DNA of 64,000 nucleotides from JAAXIE01 sp965263155 (GCA_965263155.1 OZ253586.1:3348001-3412000), one strand, 5' to 3'; numbered from the stretch's first letter, positions 1 to 8,990 are shown. The notes: generated by a model from the letters alone, not told the origin. A program made the numbers and translations.

Positions 1-1236
1 GGCTCCTCCGGCATTGGTGTTCACGACTTGGTGCCAAAGCTGGGCTTCCGCGAGTACTGGTATCCCGCATTGCAGCTAAAACAGCTCGGCAAGCGCTCCT
101 TCCGCCTCTTCGGCCGGCGCAAGCCCGTACGGGCAAACATCATGGGCGAGGACATAGTCTTCTTTGAAGGCAAGAAGGGCCCTGATGGTAAGCGCAAAAT
201 CGCCGCTTTCTGGAACCGATGTCCCCACCGTGGGGCCATCTTTACCCCCAAAGGCCGCTGCGAGTTCGACGGCACCATCAGTTGCCCCTACCACGGCTAC
301 ACCTTCGACGAGAATGGCGACTGCGTTGCCGCCCTCACCGAGGGACCTGAATCCGGCCAAGTGGGCAAGATGAAGGCCCGCACCTACCCGACGGCCGTAG
401 TGCGCGATGTGGTGTTCATCTGGATGGGGCAGACCGAACCCGTCCCCATCGAAGAAGACGTGCCCGAGGAGTTCTTCGATCCTGCCTACATCATCGACAC
501 CTACCGTACGATCTGGCCCATGAACTGGAGCCTTACAATTGAGAACTCCGGCGACAACCACTCTTCCTACATCCACCGCTTCCGCATGAGGCGCATACTC
601 AACCTGCAGAGCTTCCGCCAAGATATGGCCTACTGGCCGGGCGTGAAGGTCGTCGAGCAGACCGACAAGAGCATCGCCTTCAAGCCCGCAGGCCGGGCCC
701 CGCACCAAGCCTACTACCCCGGCTTGGGGGCCAAGTGGCCCCGCCACACTTGGTGGCGCATAATGCCCCAGCGCACGAACCTGCTGGGCCGCAACATGCA
801 TGTGAAACCCTTCAGCCACGAGTATCGCCTGCCCAGCATCGCTAGGGTTCACGGCTCCGGCTCCGGACACCTTCATATGCGTTGGGCTACCCCCATCGAT
901 GAGAGTTCCAACATCCACTTCAGCTTCGGCATCTCTCACGCCACCAACCCGCTGAAGCGTCTCTACCGCAAGCTCTACCTTCGTTTCTGGTACCGTACCT
1001 TCGTGGTAAAGGTCACCAACGAGCTCGAGGACGTCCCAGTGCAGCGCTGGGACAGGCTCGACCCCACCGCCCCGCAGAAACTGGGTGCCAACGACGCCCC
1101 CATCATCATCTGGCGCCGCCGCCTGCCCCTGACCTCCCGCGACAACGTCCGCGTATGGAAGAAGGGCGTCAAAATCGAGGTCAGCGAGGACATCCAAGTC
1201 CAGGAAACCCCCGAGCCCGTGGCCGCCGACGACTAG
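1..1236 (+). CDS. Rieske 2Fe-2S ring-hydroxylating oxygenase, alpha-subunit type (5' end outside window)
   Basis: Non-heme iron oxygenase expected to activate O2 on an aromatic or other recalcitrant substrate with electrons from a separate reductase, which is not present here. Counting from the TTG at 28, the Rieske ligands are C65-x-H67 and C86-x2-H89 (CPHRG and CPYHG), and the catalytic iron motif is D176-N-H178-x4-H183. The frame is open to the left edge, so the true start may lie upstream; TTG at 28 and GTG at 31 are the first internal choices, and the residues from KLGFREYWYPAL onward are typical of the N-terminus of the family. It ends at TAG 1234-1236, just before a strong hairpin. The substrate cannot be told from sequence. 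Confidence 0.88.
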   Translation, partial: GSSGIGVHDLVPKLGFREYWYPALQLKQLGKRSFRLFGRRKPVRANIMGEDIVFFEGKKGPDGKRKIAAFWNRCPHRGAIFTPKGRCEFDGTISCPYHGYTFDENGDCVAALTEGPESGQVGKMKARTYPTAVVRDVVFIWMGQTEPVPIEEDVPEEFFDPAYIIDTYRTIWPMNWSLTIENSGDNHSSYIHRFRMRRILNLQSFRQDMAYWPGVKVVEQTDKSIAFKPAGRAPHQAYYPGLGAKWPRHTWWRIMPQRTNLLGRNMHVKPFSHEYRLPSIARVHGSGSGHLHMRWATPIDESSNIHFSFGISHATNPLKRLYRKLYLRFWYRTFVVKVTNELEDVPVQRWDRLDPTAPQKLGANDAPIIIWRRRLPLTSRDNVRVWKKGVKIEVSEDIQVQETPEPVAADD

Positions 1237-1271
1237 GCACTGACGCGACCCATAGCCCGAACGGGTAACAC

Positions 1272-1301
1272 ACACTCCGGCTGTTTACTCAGCCGGAGTG
1301 T
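1272..1301 (+). terminator. Hairpin after the Rieske oxygenase
   Basis: Perfect 12-bp inverted repeat (1272-1283 and 1290-1301) with a 6-base loop, 35 bases past the oxygenase stop and followed by TCTTG. The T-tract is short, so termination is likely but may be inefficient. Confidence 0.65.
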
Positions 1302-1395
1302 TCTTGTAGGACGTTGATTCCATGGCCGATGCCCATAGGCCATCTGCCATCCGTGGTAGCATGATGCCAGCTATTCACAACTGCGAGGCTTCAGC

Positions 1396-2289
1396 ATGTC
1401 CATCAACACCGTAGCCATCCTCAGCCCCGGCGACATGGGACACGCCGTGGGCAGAAGGCTGCGCGAACACGAGCTGCGGGTGGTGACCTGCCTTGCAGGC
1501 AGAAGCCAGCGCACCCGCGCCCTCTCCGAGGAAGCAGGCATTGAAGACATGGCCAGCATGGAAGAGGTGGTGGCCGGATCCGACGTTATTCTCTCCATCA
1601 CCACCTCCGAGGCCGCGCCAGCCCTTTGCCAAGAGGTTGCAGACGCCATTAGAAGCACCGGGACGGACTTGCTGTTCGCCGAATGCAACGCTATCGCTCC
1701 CCAGAAGACGCGCTCGCTTGAACCCATCATCACCGGCGTGGGCAGCCGGTACGTAGACGCCTCCATCATCGGGGGGCCACCACGGCTGGACTACAGCCCC
1801 CACATCTACGCCTCGGGAGAGCATGCTGGCGAGCTTGAACGGCTGCGGGACTATGGCTTGGACATTCGCGTAGTCGGCCCTGAGGTCGGCCAAGCATCAG
1901 GCCTGAAAATGACCTACGCCGCCTCCACCAAGGGAGCGACTGCCCTTTTCTCCCAACTACTGCTTGCGGCCGAGCAGATGGGCCTGTCCGAGCACCTCCG
2001 CGCCGAGATACAGGGCGGCCCCATATACAAGCGTATGCTGGGAGCAGTCCCCTCAGCCCCATCCCGGGCGCAACGGTGGATCAGTGAGATGCAGGAAATC
2101 GAAGCCACCTTCGAGCACTTGGGCAGCACACCCCACTTGTTCCAAGGCGTGGCCGACATGTACCGCCTCATGGGGGCCACCCCCCTAGGCGAAGAGCGCC
2201 CCGAAACCCGTGACAACGACCGTACCCTCGAAGAGACAGTGCGCCTCCTAGCTGGCTACATCTCCACCGACGATGCGAGCGATTCATAG
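1396..2289 (+). CDS. NAD(P)-dependent oxidoreductase with DUF1932-type C-terminal domain
   Basis: Member of the 6-phosphogluconate/3-hydroxyisobutyrate dehydrogenase superfamily, 297 aa. The N-terminal Rossmann fold opens with a dinucleotide loop of the form SPGDMG (residues 10-15) after a beta strand, followed by a second strand and VILSITTSEA. The all-alpha second half contains the ASGLKMTYAASTKG segment, the equivalent of the catalytic-lysine helix, and resembles the DUF1932 domain. Substrate unknown; beta-hydroxyacid dehydrogenation is the family chemistry. The last 16 bases overlap the longest possible version of the next gene, but that gene has a better start at 2354, leaving a 64-base gap. 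Confidence 0.8.
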   Translation: MSINTVAILSPGDMGHAVGRRLREHELRVVTCLAGRSQRTRALSEEAGIEDMASMEEVVAGSDVILSITTSEAAPALCQEVADAIRSTGTDLLFAECNAIAPQKTRSLEPIITGVGSRYVDASIIGGPPRLDYSPHIYASGEHAGELERLRDYGLDIRVVGPEVGQASGLKMTYAASTKGATALFSQLLLAAEQMGLSEHLRAEIQGGPIYKRMLGAVPSAPSRAQRWISEMQEIEATFEHLGSTPHLFQGVADMYRLMGATPLGEERPETRDNDRTLEETVRLLAGYISTDDASDS

Positions 2290-2341
2290 CCGCCACTATC
2301 CCTCTCGTACCGGCCTCTCTGGTACCGGCAACCTGACCTCC

Positions 2342-2347
2342 AGGAGG
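2342..2347 (+). promoter_or_regulatory. Shine-Dalgarno site that fixes the RraA-like start
   Basis: AGGAGG with six bases before the TTG at 2354. It argues against the longer reading from the ATG at 2273, whose extra 27 residues look non-homologous. Confidence 0.75.
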
Positions 2348-2353
2348 ATCCCC

Positions 2354-3034
2354 TTGACCACCTTCAGCCCCGAATTACTGGAAACGCTGCGCGGGATGCA
2401 GTCCTGCACTATTGCCAACGCGCTGGAGACCTTCAACATTCAGCCTCGCAATCAGGGCTTCATGGGACCTAAGGTACGCTGCATCTTCCCCGACCTAGGC
2501 GGAATGATCGGATACGCCGTCACGGCAGTCATCTCCGCTGACAAGCCACCCACTTCTCACATGAACGTGCCTCGCCCCGAATGGTTCGAGGAAATTCTCA
2601 AGGTGCCCGCTCCCCGGGTGGTGGTGATGCAGGACTTGGATTACCCCAACCCCATAGGCTCCTTCTGGGGCGAGGTGCAGAGCAACGTGCATACCGCCCT
2701 CGGCTGCGTCGGCACAGTGACCAACGGCGGGGTGCGTGACCTCGACGAAATGCGCGACCTGAAGTTCCACGCCTTCGCCAGCGAGGTGCTTGTCTCCCAC
2801 GCCTACGTGCACTTGGTGGACGTCAATGTGCCGGTCACCGTCGGCGGCCTGACCGTCAACCCCGGAGACCTGATCATGGGCGACCAGCACGGCGTGATCG
2901 CCATCCCCAAAGACATCGCCTCCGAGATTCCCGCGGCCGTTCAGAAGATCGAAGCTGGAGAGCGCACCATCATCGACCTCTGCCAGTCCTCTGAGTTCAC
3001 TGTCGAGAAGCTGAAGGCCCTCTACGGAGGGTAG
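2354..3034 (+). CDS. RraA family protein / 4-hydroxy-4-methyl-2-oxoglutarate aldolase-like
   Basis: 226-aa protein of the RraA/HMG-aldolase fold. The motif T-N-G-G-V-R128-D129 matches the substrate/metal-binding GGxRD segment, and the region NPGDLIMGDQHGV resembles the conserved C-terminal GD-x-DGV-type stretch of the family. Non-RraA bacterial members are class II pyruvate aldolases or oxaloacetate decarboxylases. Its position behind a Rieske oxygenase and a hydroxyacid-type dehydrogenase fits degradation of a ring-derived hydroxy-oxo acid, but this is inference. The start is TTG at 2354. Confidence 0.83.
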   Translation: MTTFSPELLETLRGMQSCTIANALETFNIQPRNQGFMGPKVRCIFPDLGGMIGYAVTAVISADKPPTSHMNVPRPEWFEEILKVPAPRVVVMQDLDYPNPIGSFWGEVQSNVHTALGCVGTVTNGGVRDLDEMRDLKFHAFASEVLVSHAYVHLVDVNVPVTVGGLTVNPGDLIMGDQHGVIAIPKDIASEIPAAVQKIEAGERTIIDLCQSSEFTVEKLKALYGG

Positions 3035-3225
3035 GCGCGAGCTAAGGCAGGCGGGACACCTCGCGGCAGCCAGCTGACGTGTGCCCCCGTACGCTTGTTG
3101 ACTGGATTGACGGGGGTGTTATCCTAGGGCTGCCATCCACCCGCCGGGGGGTGAGCGGTAGGACCTTCATCAACAGCCGCTGGGATCCAAATGGACCGAG
3201 ACGGCGCGACAATTGAGGAGCATTC

Positions 3226-4263
3226 TTGGAGCCTTCCCGGCCATTTGGCTGGGTGGGCTTCTTTCTTTTTCGTGGGATGTTGGACGTGCAGAACGGCATC
3301 ACTGACATAGAGGGCATTGAGGTGGGCCACTACACCGACCTTGTTCACGGCACCGGCTGCACTGTCGTCCTGTGCCTCCAAGGGGCAGTGGGTGGCGTCG
3401 ATGTCCGTGGTGGCGCTCCCGGTACCCGCGAGACCGACCTGCTGCGTCCATCCAACCAAGTGCAGCAACTCCACGCCGTTGTCCTCACTGGGGGCAGCGC
3501 CTTTGGATTGGCAGCCGCCGATGGAGTAATGAGCTACTTGGAGGCGCATAGAATCGGCTTCGCCGTGGGTGCCAACGTGGTGCCCATTGCGCCGGCCGCC
3601 GTGCTGTTCGACCTCAACCTGATTGGCGGCGAGGTACGGCCCGGCCCGGAAGAAGGACGCCGTGCCTGCGAGGTCGCCTCTTCCGGGGAAGTGCCGCAGG
3701 GGACGGCCGGTGCTGGCACCGGCGCGACGGTGGGGAAGGCGCGGGGCATGGAACGGGCCGTCAAGGGAGGCATCGGCACTTCAAGCATCGCCCTGTCCGG
3801 TGGCGTAGTAGTAGCTGCCTTGGTGGCGGTGAACGCCTACGGAGGTGTGGTGGATCACCGTACGGGAGAGATAGTCGCCGGTCCTAGGTGTGAGCCAAAG
3901 CCAGGATTTCACGACACAAACAAGCTATTGCTTGAAGGCAGTGACGGAGCCCGCGGCATTGCTGCTGGCGAGAACACCACCATCGGGGTCGTTGCCACCA
4001 ACGCGACGCTTAATAAGGCCCAAGCAGACCACCTCGCCCGCGTGTCGCACGACGGCTTGGCACTTACAGTGCGGCCCTGCCACACACCCCGCGACGGCGA
4101 CACCATGTTCGCTATTGGCACATGCATCAGTCCAGAAACTCCCGACCTTACGAAACTGGGCGCGGCCGCCGTGGAGGCCACGGCTCAAGCTATTCTCAAC
4201 GCTGTCCTCTCGGCTACAGGTCTTGGTGGTGTGCCATCGGTCAGTGAGTGGCGCGGTGGCTGA
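3226..4263 (+). CDS. P1 family (S58, DmpA-like) self-processing peptidase
   Basis: Homologous over its whole length to the DmpA/BapA N-terminal nucleophile hydrolases, which cleave themselves and release N-terminal or beta-amino residues from peptides. It begins with the typical NGITDIEGIEVGHYTD; GGSAFGLAAADGVMSYLE and the KGGIGTSSIAL segment, where the self-cleavage Ser/Thr is expected, follow. TTG at 3226 has SD GAGGAG (3215-3220) with a 5-base gap, but adds 17 aromatic-rich residues before the family start; ATG at 3277 gives the conventional N-terminus without a clear SD. It overlaps the next gene and leads into panB-panC, so a role in pantothenate supply, perhaps releasing beta-alanine, is worth considering. 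Confidence 0.85.
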   Translation: MEPSRPFGWVGFFLFRGMLDVQNGITDIEGIEVGHYTDLVHGTGCTVVLCLQGAVGGVDVRGGAPGTRETDLLRPSNQVQQLHAVVLTGGSAFGLAAADGVMSYLEAHRIGFAVGANVVPIAPAAVLFDLNLIGGEVRPGPEEGRRACEVASSGEVPQGTAGAGTGATVGKARGMERAVKGGIGTSSIALSGGVVVAALVAVNAYGGVVDHRTGEIVAGPRCEPKPGFHDTNKLLLEGSDGARGIAAGENTTIGVVATNATLNKAQADHLARVSHDGLALTVRPCHTPRDGDTMFAIGTCISPETPDLTKLGAAAVEATAQAILNAVLSATGLGGVPSVSEWRGG

Positions 4264-5176
4264 GCGCATCGGGTTCATCGGCGCGGGCAAACTGGCCACC
4301 GGGCTGTCAATGGCCCTGTGCGCACACGGCTACGAGGTGAGCGCTTTCGCCAGCAGGTCAGCCGGGTCGGCCCAGCGGTTGGCGTCGCTCCTGCCCGGGG
4401 CGGAGGCCGTCGCTGGACCTGCTGAGGTGGCCGGCGCCTGCGATGTGGTGTTCATTACCACGCCCGACGGGGCCATCGAAGAGGTGGTGCGAACTGTGCG
4501 CTGGCGGGCAGGGCAGGGAGTCGTCCACTGTAGTGGGTCGCTCTCGCTGGAGCCCTTGGCCAGTGCCTCCGCTGACGGCGCATCTGTGGCATCCTTTCAC
4601 CCCCTGCAGACGCTGTCCTGCATCGAGACGCCCCAAGAGGCGGCGGAACGTCTGTCGGCCATCTGCTATGCGGTAGAGGGAGAGGGCTGGCTGGCCGAAC
4701 GCTTGGAACGGATGGCTCAAGACTTGGGAGGGCAGGTCATACGAGTTGCCCCCGAGGACCGCGCTCTCTACCATCAAGCAGCAGTGTTCGCCTGCGGGTA
4801 CATAACCGCGCTCCTCGATGCCACCGAGGAAATGTGGGTACAGATGGGCTTCTCGCCACAGCAGGCGCGGGACGCCTTGGGCCCGTTGGCCCAAACGACC
4901 GTGACCAACTACCGCCGCGCGGGCGCAGAAGCCAGTGCCACGGGCCCCATCGCACGCGGCGATGGTGAAACCGTTCAACGCCAGATGGAAGCCTTACACT
5001 CGCGGATGCCAGACTTGGCGCCGCTGGCTGCTCTGCTGGGGTTACGCTCGCTCTCCTTTGCCTCGCCCGAATACCGGCAGTCCTTGGCCGATGTGCTACA
5101 GCCCTTCGTGCACGAAAGCGTTTCAGCTTTGCCCCGTTCCGAAGTCACCTCAACGCCCGACCACTCTGTGAGGTAG
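4256..5176 (+). CDS. Rossmann-like and DUF2520 domain protein in the pantothenate operon
   Basis: 306-aa NAD(P)-binding protein. IGFIGAGKLATG near the N-terminus is a clear Rossmann dinucleotide loop, followed by VVFITTPDGAIEEV and VVHCSGSLS. The C-terminal helical half, including VFACGYITALLDATEE and GPLAQTTVTNY, matches DUF2520. The GTG start at 4256 overlaps the peptidase stop by 8 bases; GTG at 4244 is an alternative. Only two bases separate its stop from panB. The family resembles the ketopantoate reductase/ProC group, and its place directly before panB and panC suggests it reduces ketopantoate; this is inference, since a PanE-like protein also lies at 26336-27373. Confidence 0.85.
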   Translation: MAERIGFIGAGKLATGLSMALCAHGYEVSAFASRSAGSAQRLASLLPGAEAVAGPAEVAGACDVVFITTPDGAIEEVVRTVRWRAGQGVVHCSGSLSLEPLASASADGASVASFHPLQTLSCIETPQEAAERLSAICYAVEGEGWLAERLERMAQDLGGQVIRVAPEDRALYHQAAVFACGYITALLDATEEMWVQMGFSPQQARDALGPLAQTTVTNYRRAGAEASATGPIARGDGETVQRQMEALHSRMPDLAPLAALLGLRSLSFASPEYRQSLADVLQPFVHESVSALPRSEVTSTPDHSVR

Positions 5177-5178
5177 GT

Positions 5179-6030
5179 ATGGGAAAGAAAATCACCGTCA
5201 GGGATATCCGGTCCATGAAAGAGGCTGGGGAGAAGATTCCCATGGTCACCGCCTATGACTACACCACTGCCTATCAAGCCGACCAAGCAGGCATCCCCCT
5301 GCTGCTGGTAGGCGATAGTCTTGGCATGGTGGTTCTGGGCTACGACTCCACCATACCGGTGACTATCGATGACATGGTGCACCACACCAAGGCAGTGGTC
5401 CGAGGGGCCAAACGGTCCTTGGTGGTGTCGGACTTGCCCTTCATGTCCTATCAGACCAGCGAAGAAGCAGCCCTGAGCAATGCGGCCCGCTTGGTGCAGG
5501 AAGGCGGGGCGCACTCGGTGAAGCTCGAGGGGGGTGAGAGAGTAGCCTCCACCGTGGACCGCATCGTCGGCTGTGGAATCCCGGTTATGGGGCACTTGGG
5601 CCTCACGCCACAATCGATACACGGGCTCAGCGGTTACCATGCCCAAGGCCGGCAGGCCCAAGAGGCGGCCCAAATGATACGCGACGCCCACGCGCTGGAG
5701 GAGGCGGGCGCCTACGCGGTGGTACTGGAGCTGGTGCCTGCATCGTTGGCGGGGGTCATCTCCCGCAGGCTGTCCATACCTACCATCGGCATAGGGGCTG
5801 GGCCGCTGTGCGACGGCCAAGTGCAGGTGGTACACGACATGCTGGGCCTGTACACCGAGTTCATGCCCAAGCACGCCAAACGCTACGCTCATCTTGGTGA
5901 CGACATGACCGCAGCCTTCCGCTCCTACGCCGAGGAAGTGCAGGGAGGCGTATTCCCGACTGCCAGAGAGAGCGTGGAGATGAACGACGAGGTCTTGCGC
6001 TCGGTGACGTCAGCCCTGCCTTCCTGCTGA
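5179..6030 (+). CDS. panB: 3-methyl-2-oxobutanoate hydroxymethyltransferase
   Basis: First committed step of pantothenate synthesis: transfers a hydroxymethyl group from 5,10-methylene-tetrahydrofolate to 2-oxoisovalerate to give ketopantoate. 283 aa, normal for PanB. Visible family motifs are MVTAYDYTTA, LVGDSLGMVVLGYDST (metal-ligand Asp46), SDLPFMSY, KLEGG, VMGHLGLTPQS and PTIGIGAGPLCDGQVQV. ATG at 5179 lies two bases after the DUF2520 stop, with GAGGT in front. It is followed after six bases by panC. Confidence 0.97.
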   Translation: MGKKITVRDIRSMKEAGEKIPMVTAYDYTTAYQADQAGIPLLLVGDSLGMVVLGYDSTIPVTIDDMVHHTKAVVRGAKRSLVVSDLPFMSYQTSEEAALSNAARLVQEGGAHSVKLEGGERVASTVDRIVGCGIPVMGHLGLTPQSIHGLSGYHAQGRQAQEAAQMIRDAHALEEAGAYAVVLELVPASLAGVISRRLSIPTIGIGAGPLCDGQVQVVHDMLGLYTEFMPKHAKRYAHLGDDMTAAFRSYAEEVQGGVFPTARESVEMNDEVLRSVTSALPSC

Positions 6031-6036
6031 GAACTC

Positions 6037-6906
6037 GTGCGCACCATCGAATCCAAGACAGAGATGTGGCAGTCGTGCCTCGCCTCTCCCCGTCCGCTGG
6101 GACTGGTGCCCACCATGGGGTCGCTCCACCCCGGCCATATGGCGTTGGTGGAACATGCGCGGGCTGAGTGCGCCACCATTGCCGCGACGATTTTCGTCAA
6201 CCCCACCCAGTTCGCTCCCAACGAGGATCTCGACTCCTACCCCCGCAGCTTGGAGCGCGATTTGGCGTTGCTGGAGCAGGCGGGTGTGGACTTGGTATTC
6301 ACCCCCAGTCCAACGGAAATATATCCCGAAGGCTTCAACACATGGGTGGACGTGCTGGGACCAGCCCAAGGTGTGGAAGGGCTGCACAGAGCCGGCCACT
6401 TCCGTGGCGTGGCCACGGTAGTCGCAAAGCTGCTTAACATAACCCGCCCCGACCGCGCTTATTTCGGCCAGAAGGACGGCCACCAGACAGCTGTGGTGCG
6501 ACAACTGGCCCGCGACTTGGACATGATGACTGAAATCGTGGTGGTTCCCACCGTTCGCGAGGAGAGCGGCCTAGCCTACAGCAGCCGCAACGCCTACCTC
6601 AATTCCAACCAGCGCACGGCGGCTGACGTCATCTACCACGCCTTGACTCAAGCCGTCAACCTCTGGACGTCCGGCGAGAAGCACGCCGTAGCGATAATCG
6701 ACGAGGTCCGCCGCGTGCTGGATTCCGAGCCGCTGGTGGACGGTGTGGACTACGTGAGCCTCACCGACGCTGAGACGATGGCGGAAGTCGGGTTTGTGGA
6801 GCGCGCAGCCATGCTGGCTGTCGCCGTCCACATCGGAGGCACACGCATGATCGACAATATCATCTTCGGACAAGCCTTGGATCAGCGGGGCCCATTTCCC
6901 CATTGA
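6037..6906 (+). CDS. panC: Pantothenate synthetase (pantoate--beta-alanine ligase)
   Basis: ATP-dependent joining of pantoate and beta-alanine. 289 aa, normal length. The nucleotide-binding HxxH motif is in P25-TMGSLHPGH34, with IFVNPTQFAPNEDL, YFGQKDGHQTAVVRQL, VVVPTVREESGLAYSSRN following as in the family. The start is GTG at 6037. No panD (aspartate decarboxylase) is seen in the window, so the beta-alanine source is not explained by this operon unless the P1 peptidase or another locus provides it. Confidence 0.97.
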   Translation: MRTIESKTEMWQSCLASPRPLGLVPTMGSLHPGHMALVEHARAECATIAATIFVNPTQFAPNEDLDSYPRSLERDLALLEQAGVDLVFTPSPTEIYPEGFNTWVDVLGPAQGVEGLHRAGHFRGVATVVAKLLNITRPDRAYFGQKDGHQTAVVRQLARDLDMMTEIVVVPTVREESGLAYSSRNAYLNSNQRTAADVIYHALTQAVNLWTSGEKHAVAIIDEVRRVLDSEPLVDGVDYVSLTDAETMAEVGFVERAAMLAVAVHIGGTRMIDNIIFGQALDQRGPFPH

Positions 6907-7036
6907 ATGGGTAAGTTGTGCCGGCGGTTCGTCCGGGCGGGCTGGCAGAAGTGGCCGCCTTGACGGGATGTCAAGGGTACTCCATTCAGGGTAAACTAGG
7001 GCGCAGGGCTTTTGCCCTTTGAAGGGAGCATGCTGC

Positions 7037-8218
7037 ATGAAATTCTACGCCTTTGACGAGACCACTTACCCCGGGATTCCCGACGACGTGGGACCTGAGG
7101 TGAGGCAGACGAATAAGTTTTGCGACCCCCAGCTCGCAGCCGACACCTATCGCGAGCACTTGGAGGAGTGGACCGCCTGCGAGGACTTGGGCTACGATGG
7201 GGCCTTCGTTAACGAGCACCACTTCACCTACTTCAACATCAACCCCTCCTGCACCGTTTTGGCCTCAGCCCTCATCGCCAGGACCAAGCGGATGCAAGTC
7301 GGCGTCATCGGCCATGTACTGCCGCTGCGCCATCCGGTGCAGACTGCCGAGGAGTTCGCCCAGATGGACGTGCTGTCCGGTGGACGTTTCATCGGCGGCG
7401 TGGTCCGTGGCGTACCCCAAGAGTACGTCTCCTACAACGTGGACCCCTTCACCAGCCGCGAGCGCTTCGCCGAGTGTTTCGACATCCTGCAACGTTCCCT
7501 CACCGAAGAGTTGTTCGATTACGAGGGCCGTTTCTACAACCTGAAGGCCGTTTCGGTGTGGCCCAAACCTTTGCAGAACCCTTTGCCCATCTGGATGCCC
7601 GCCGGTTCCGCAGAGACTATTGAGTTCGCGGCCGAGCGTCGCATTCCCATCGCTCGCGTGTGGAGTCCTACGGTGGTGTTCCAAGATGCCTTCGAGTACT
7701 ACCGCATGGTGGCCAAGGAGAAGTTCGGCTGGGACGCAGGCCCTGAATATGCCATCGGCTCCCGTTATGTCCATGTCGCCGAGACCAACGAGAAGGCAAT
7801 TGAAGAGTGTCGTGAGGCGGTCATGTACGTGCGCCGTCTCAGCACCTTCAGCCGCCCGGTGCAGGTGCCCGCCCCAGTGCCGGGCATACAGACTGACCGC
7901 TCCTTCGATTACCGCAAACGGCACAAGGGCCCGGAGATGCCAGTGCCGGGCACCCCCTTCGACCGACTGCGGGAGAACGGCTTCATCGTCTGCGGCGACC
8001 CGGACTACGTTGCAGAGTGGTTGGCCAAGGACATGGAAACTGCTGGTTACGGCAACTTCCTAGGCATGTTCCGTGTGGGCAAGAACGAGCACCGCAACGT
8101 GATGAACTCGGAAAGACTGTTCGCCGAGAAGGTCATGCCTCAACTTCGCCACATCAACCAACCATCGGCCTCCAAAGTCGAGCCCAACCTCCAGCCAGCC
8201 GCCGCCGATGGGAACTAG
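7037..8218 (+). CDS. LLM class flavin-dependent oxidoreductase (luciferase-like monooxygenase), copy 1
   Basis: 393-aa TIM-barrel flavin monooxygenase of the bacterial luciferase superfamily, expected to use reduced FMN and O2. Evidence includes the luciferase-type start MKFYAFDETTYPG, DLGYDGAFVNEHHF with the conserved NEHH, LPLRHPVQTAEEFAQMDVLSGGRFIGGVVRG, and WPKPLQNPLPIWMPAGS. ATG at 7037 follows GAAGGGAG by about eight bases; the earlier TTG at 7019 adds an unlikely MKGACC. Expanded families of such enzymes are known from SAR202 genomes, where a role in oxidising refractory organic matter has been proposed. The next gene starts 9 bases after its stop. Confidence 0.92.
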   Translation: MKFYAFDETTYPGIPDDVGPEVRQTNKFCDPQLAADTYREHLEEWTACEDLGYDGAFVNEHHFTYFNINPSCTVLASALIARTKRMQVGVIGHVLPLRHPVQTAEEFAQMDVLSGGRFIGGVVRGVPQEYVSYNVDPFTSRERFAECFDILQRSLTEELFDYEGRFYNLKAVSVWPKPLQNPLPIWMPAGSAETIEFAAERRIPIARVWSPTVVFQDAFEYYRMVAKEKFGWDAGPEYAIGSRYVHVAETNEKAIEECREAVMYVRRLSTFSRPVQVPAPVPGIQTDRSFDYRKRHKGPEMPVPGTPFDRLRENGFIVCGDPDYVAEWLAKDMETAGYGNFLGMFRVGKNEHRNVMNSERLFAEKVMPQLRHINQPSASKVEPNLQPAAADGN

Positions 8219-8227
8219 CGGTACGCC

Positions 8228-8734
8228 ATGACACTTCCCCTCTTCCCCGACAGCAACTACACGCTGCGACGCGAGTCGCCCGAGTCGTACCGCGAGTTCG
8301 AGGAGAGCCTCGATGGTATAGCTACGTGTGGCTGGGAACTGATGATCCCGGAGACATCGGCCGATGGCGTGCCGTTCCAGTTCATCTTCGTCGGTCCTTC
8401 CTCCGACAACCGAGGCACGGCCATACGCCTTAACATGATCACCAAGGACGGTAGTCCGGTGCCCGAGGATGCCGATGTGCTACTGGAGAGTTACTACCAC
8501 ACAGGCTCTGAGCGAACGGTCATGTTCCAAGGAAAGTACGGAGAGTTCAGCGTCATCGCCGACCAAGAGGCGCCTGACGCCGCTGTCTCCATACAGAAGA
8601 GGGCCGAAATCGGCGAGCAGTACGTGATACGCCTGTCCGTCAGCGTCGCTTCCGGCAGCCCGCCCGACCCGGTGTCCGACGACTCCTACTTCGAGTTGGA
8701 GTGCGTCAAGCTCTGGTGGAACGAGTCCGCATAG
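8228..8734 (+). CDS. Protein of unknown function after the flavin monooxygenase
   Basis: 168 aa, acidic, without signal peptide or membrane segment. Predicted strands (GVPFQFIFVGPSS, GTAIRLNMITKDG, YVIRLSVSVASGS) suggest an all-beta fold. No family recognised. ATG at 8228 comes nine bases after the monooxygenase stop, so the two are probably cotranscribed. A substrate-binding or accessory role is possible but not shown. Confidence 0.65.
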   Translation: MTLPLFPDSNYTLRRESPESYREFEESLDGIATCGWELMIPETSADGVPFQFIFVGPSSDNRGTAIRLNMITKDGSPVPEDADVLLESYYHTGSERTVMFQGKYGEFSVIADQEAPDAAVSIQKRAEIGEQYVIRLSVSVASGSPPDPVSDDSYFELECVKLWWNESA

Positions 8735-8920
8735 CAGACTTCATCTCAACCTCCTCCCTCAGGGCGAGCCGCCGGCCAACCGGGGTCTTGTCCCGGACCC
8801 TGTCTTCCTGCGGAAGCCGCTCAGTGGTCTCTCCGTTCACAGTACGTGTGAGTTTGTTGACATCGGGGTCTTGACTGGTTGCGGCCCCCCTTCTAACCTC
8901 AACACAAGCTGAGTGGTTAC

Positions 8921-8964
8921 CTGCACAAACTCAGTGCAGACCTAGTTTTGGAGAGTTGTATACT
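8921..8964 (+). promoter_or_regulatory. Predicted promoter with palindrome before the 88-aa gene
   Basis: TATACT at 8959-8964 makes a good -10 box 26 bases before the GTG at 8991. Just upstream is a 6-bp inverted repeat, CTGCAC (8921-8926) and GTGCAG (8934-8939) with a 7-base loop, overlapping the place of a -35 box. The layout fits a repressor operator. Confidence 0.4.
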
Positions 8965-8990
8965 CGTGTCCATCCAAAGGGAGTAAACAA

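Noticed and set aside
76..1275. 399-codon open frame on the minus strand opposite the Rieske oxygenase
   Set aside because: Its translation shows no family motif and is a GC-driven shadow; the plus-strand gene has intact Rieske and iron motifs. Similar shadows opposite gltB (58007-59587, 526 codons), nadE (55261-56298) and the ThDP lyase (31776-32954) were dropped for the same reason.
6891..6911. Terminator at the end of panC
   Set aside because: The CCCATT/AATGGG repeat overlaps the panC stop, has only six pairs and no T-tract.
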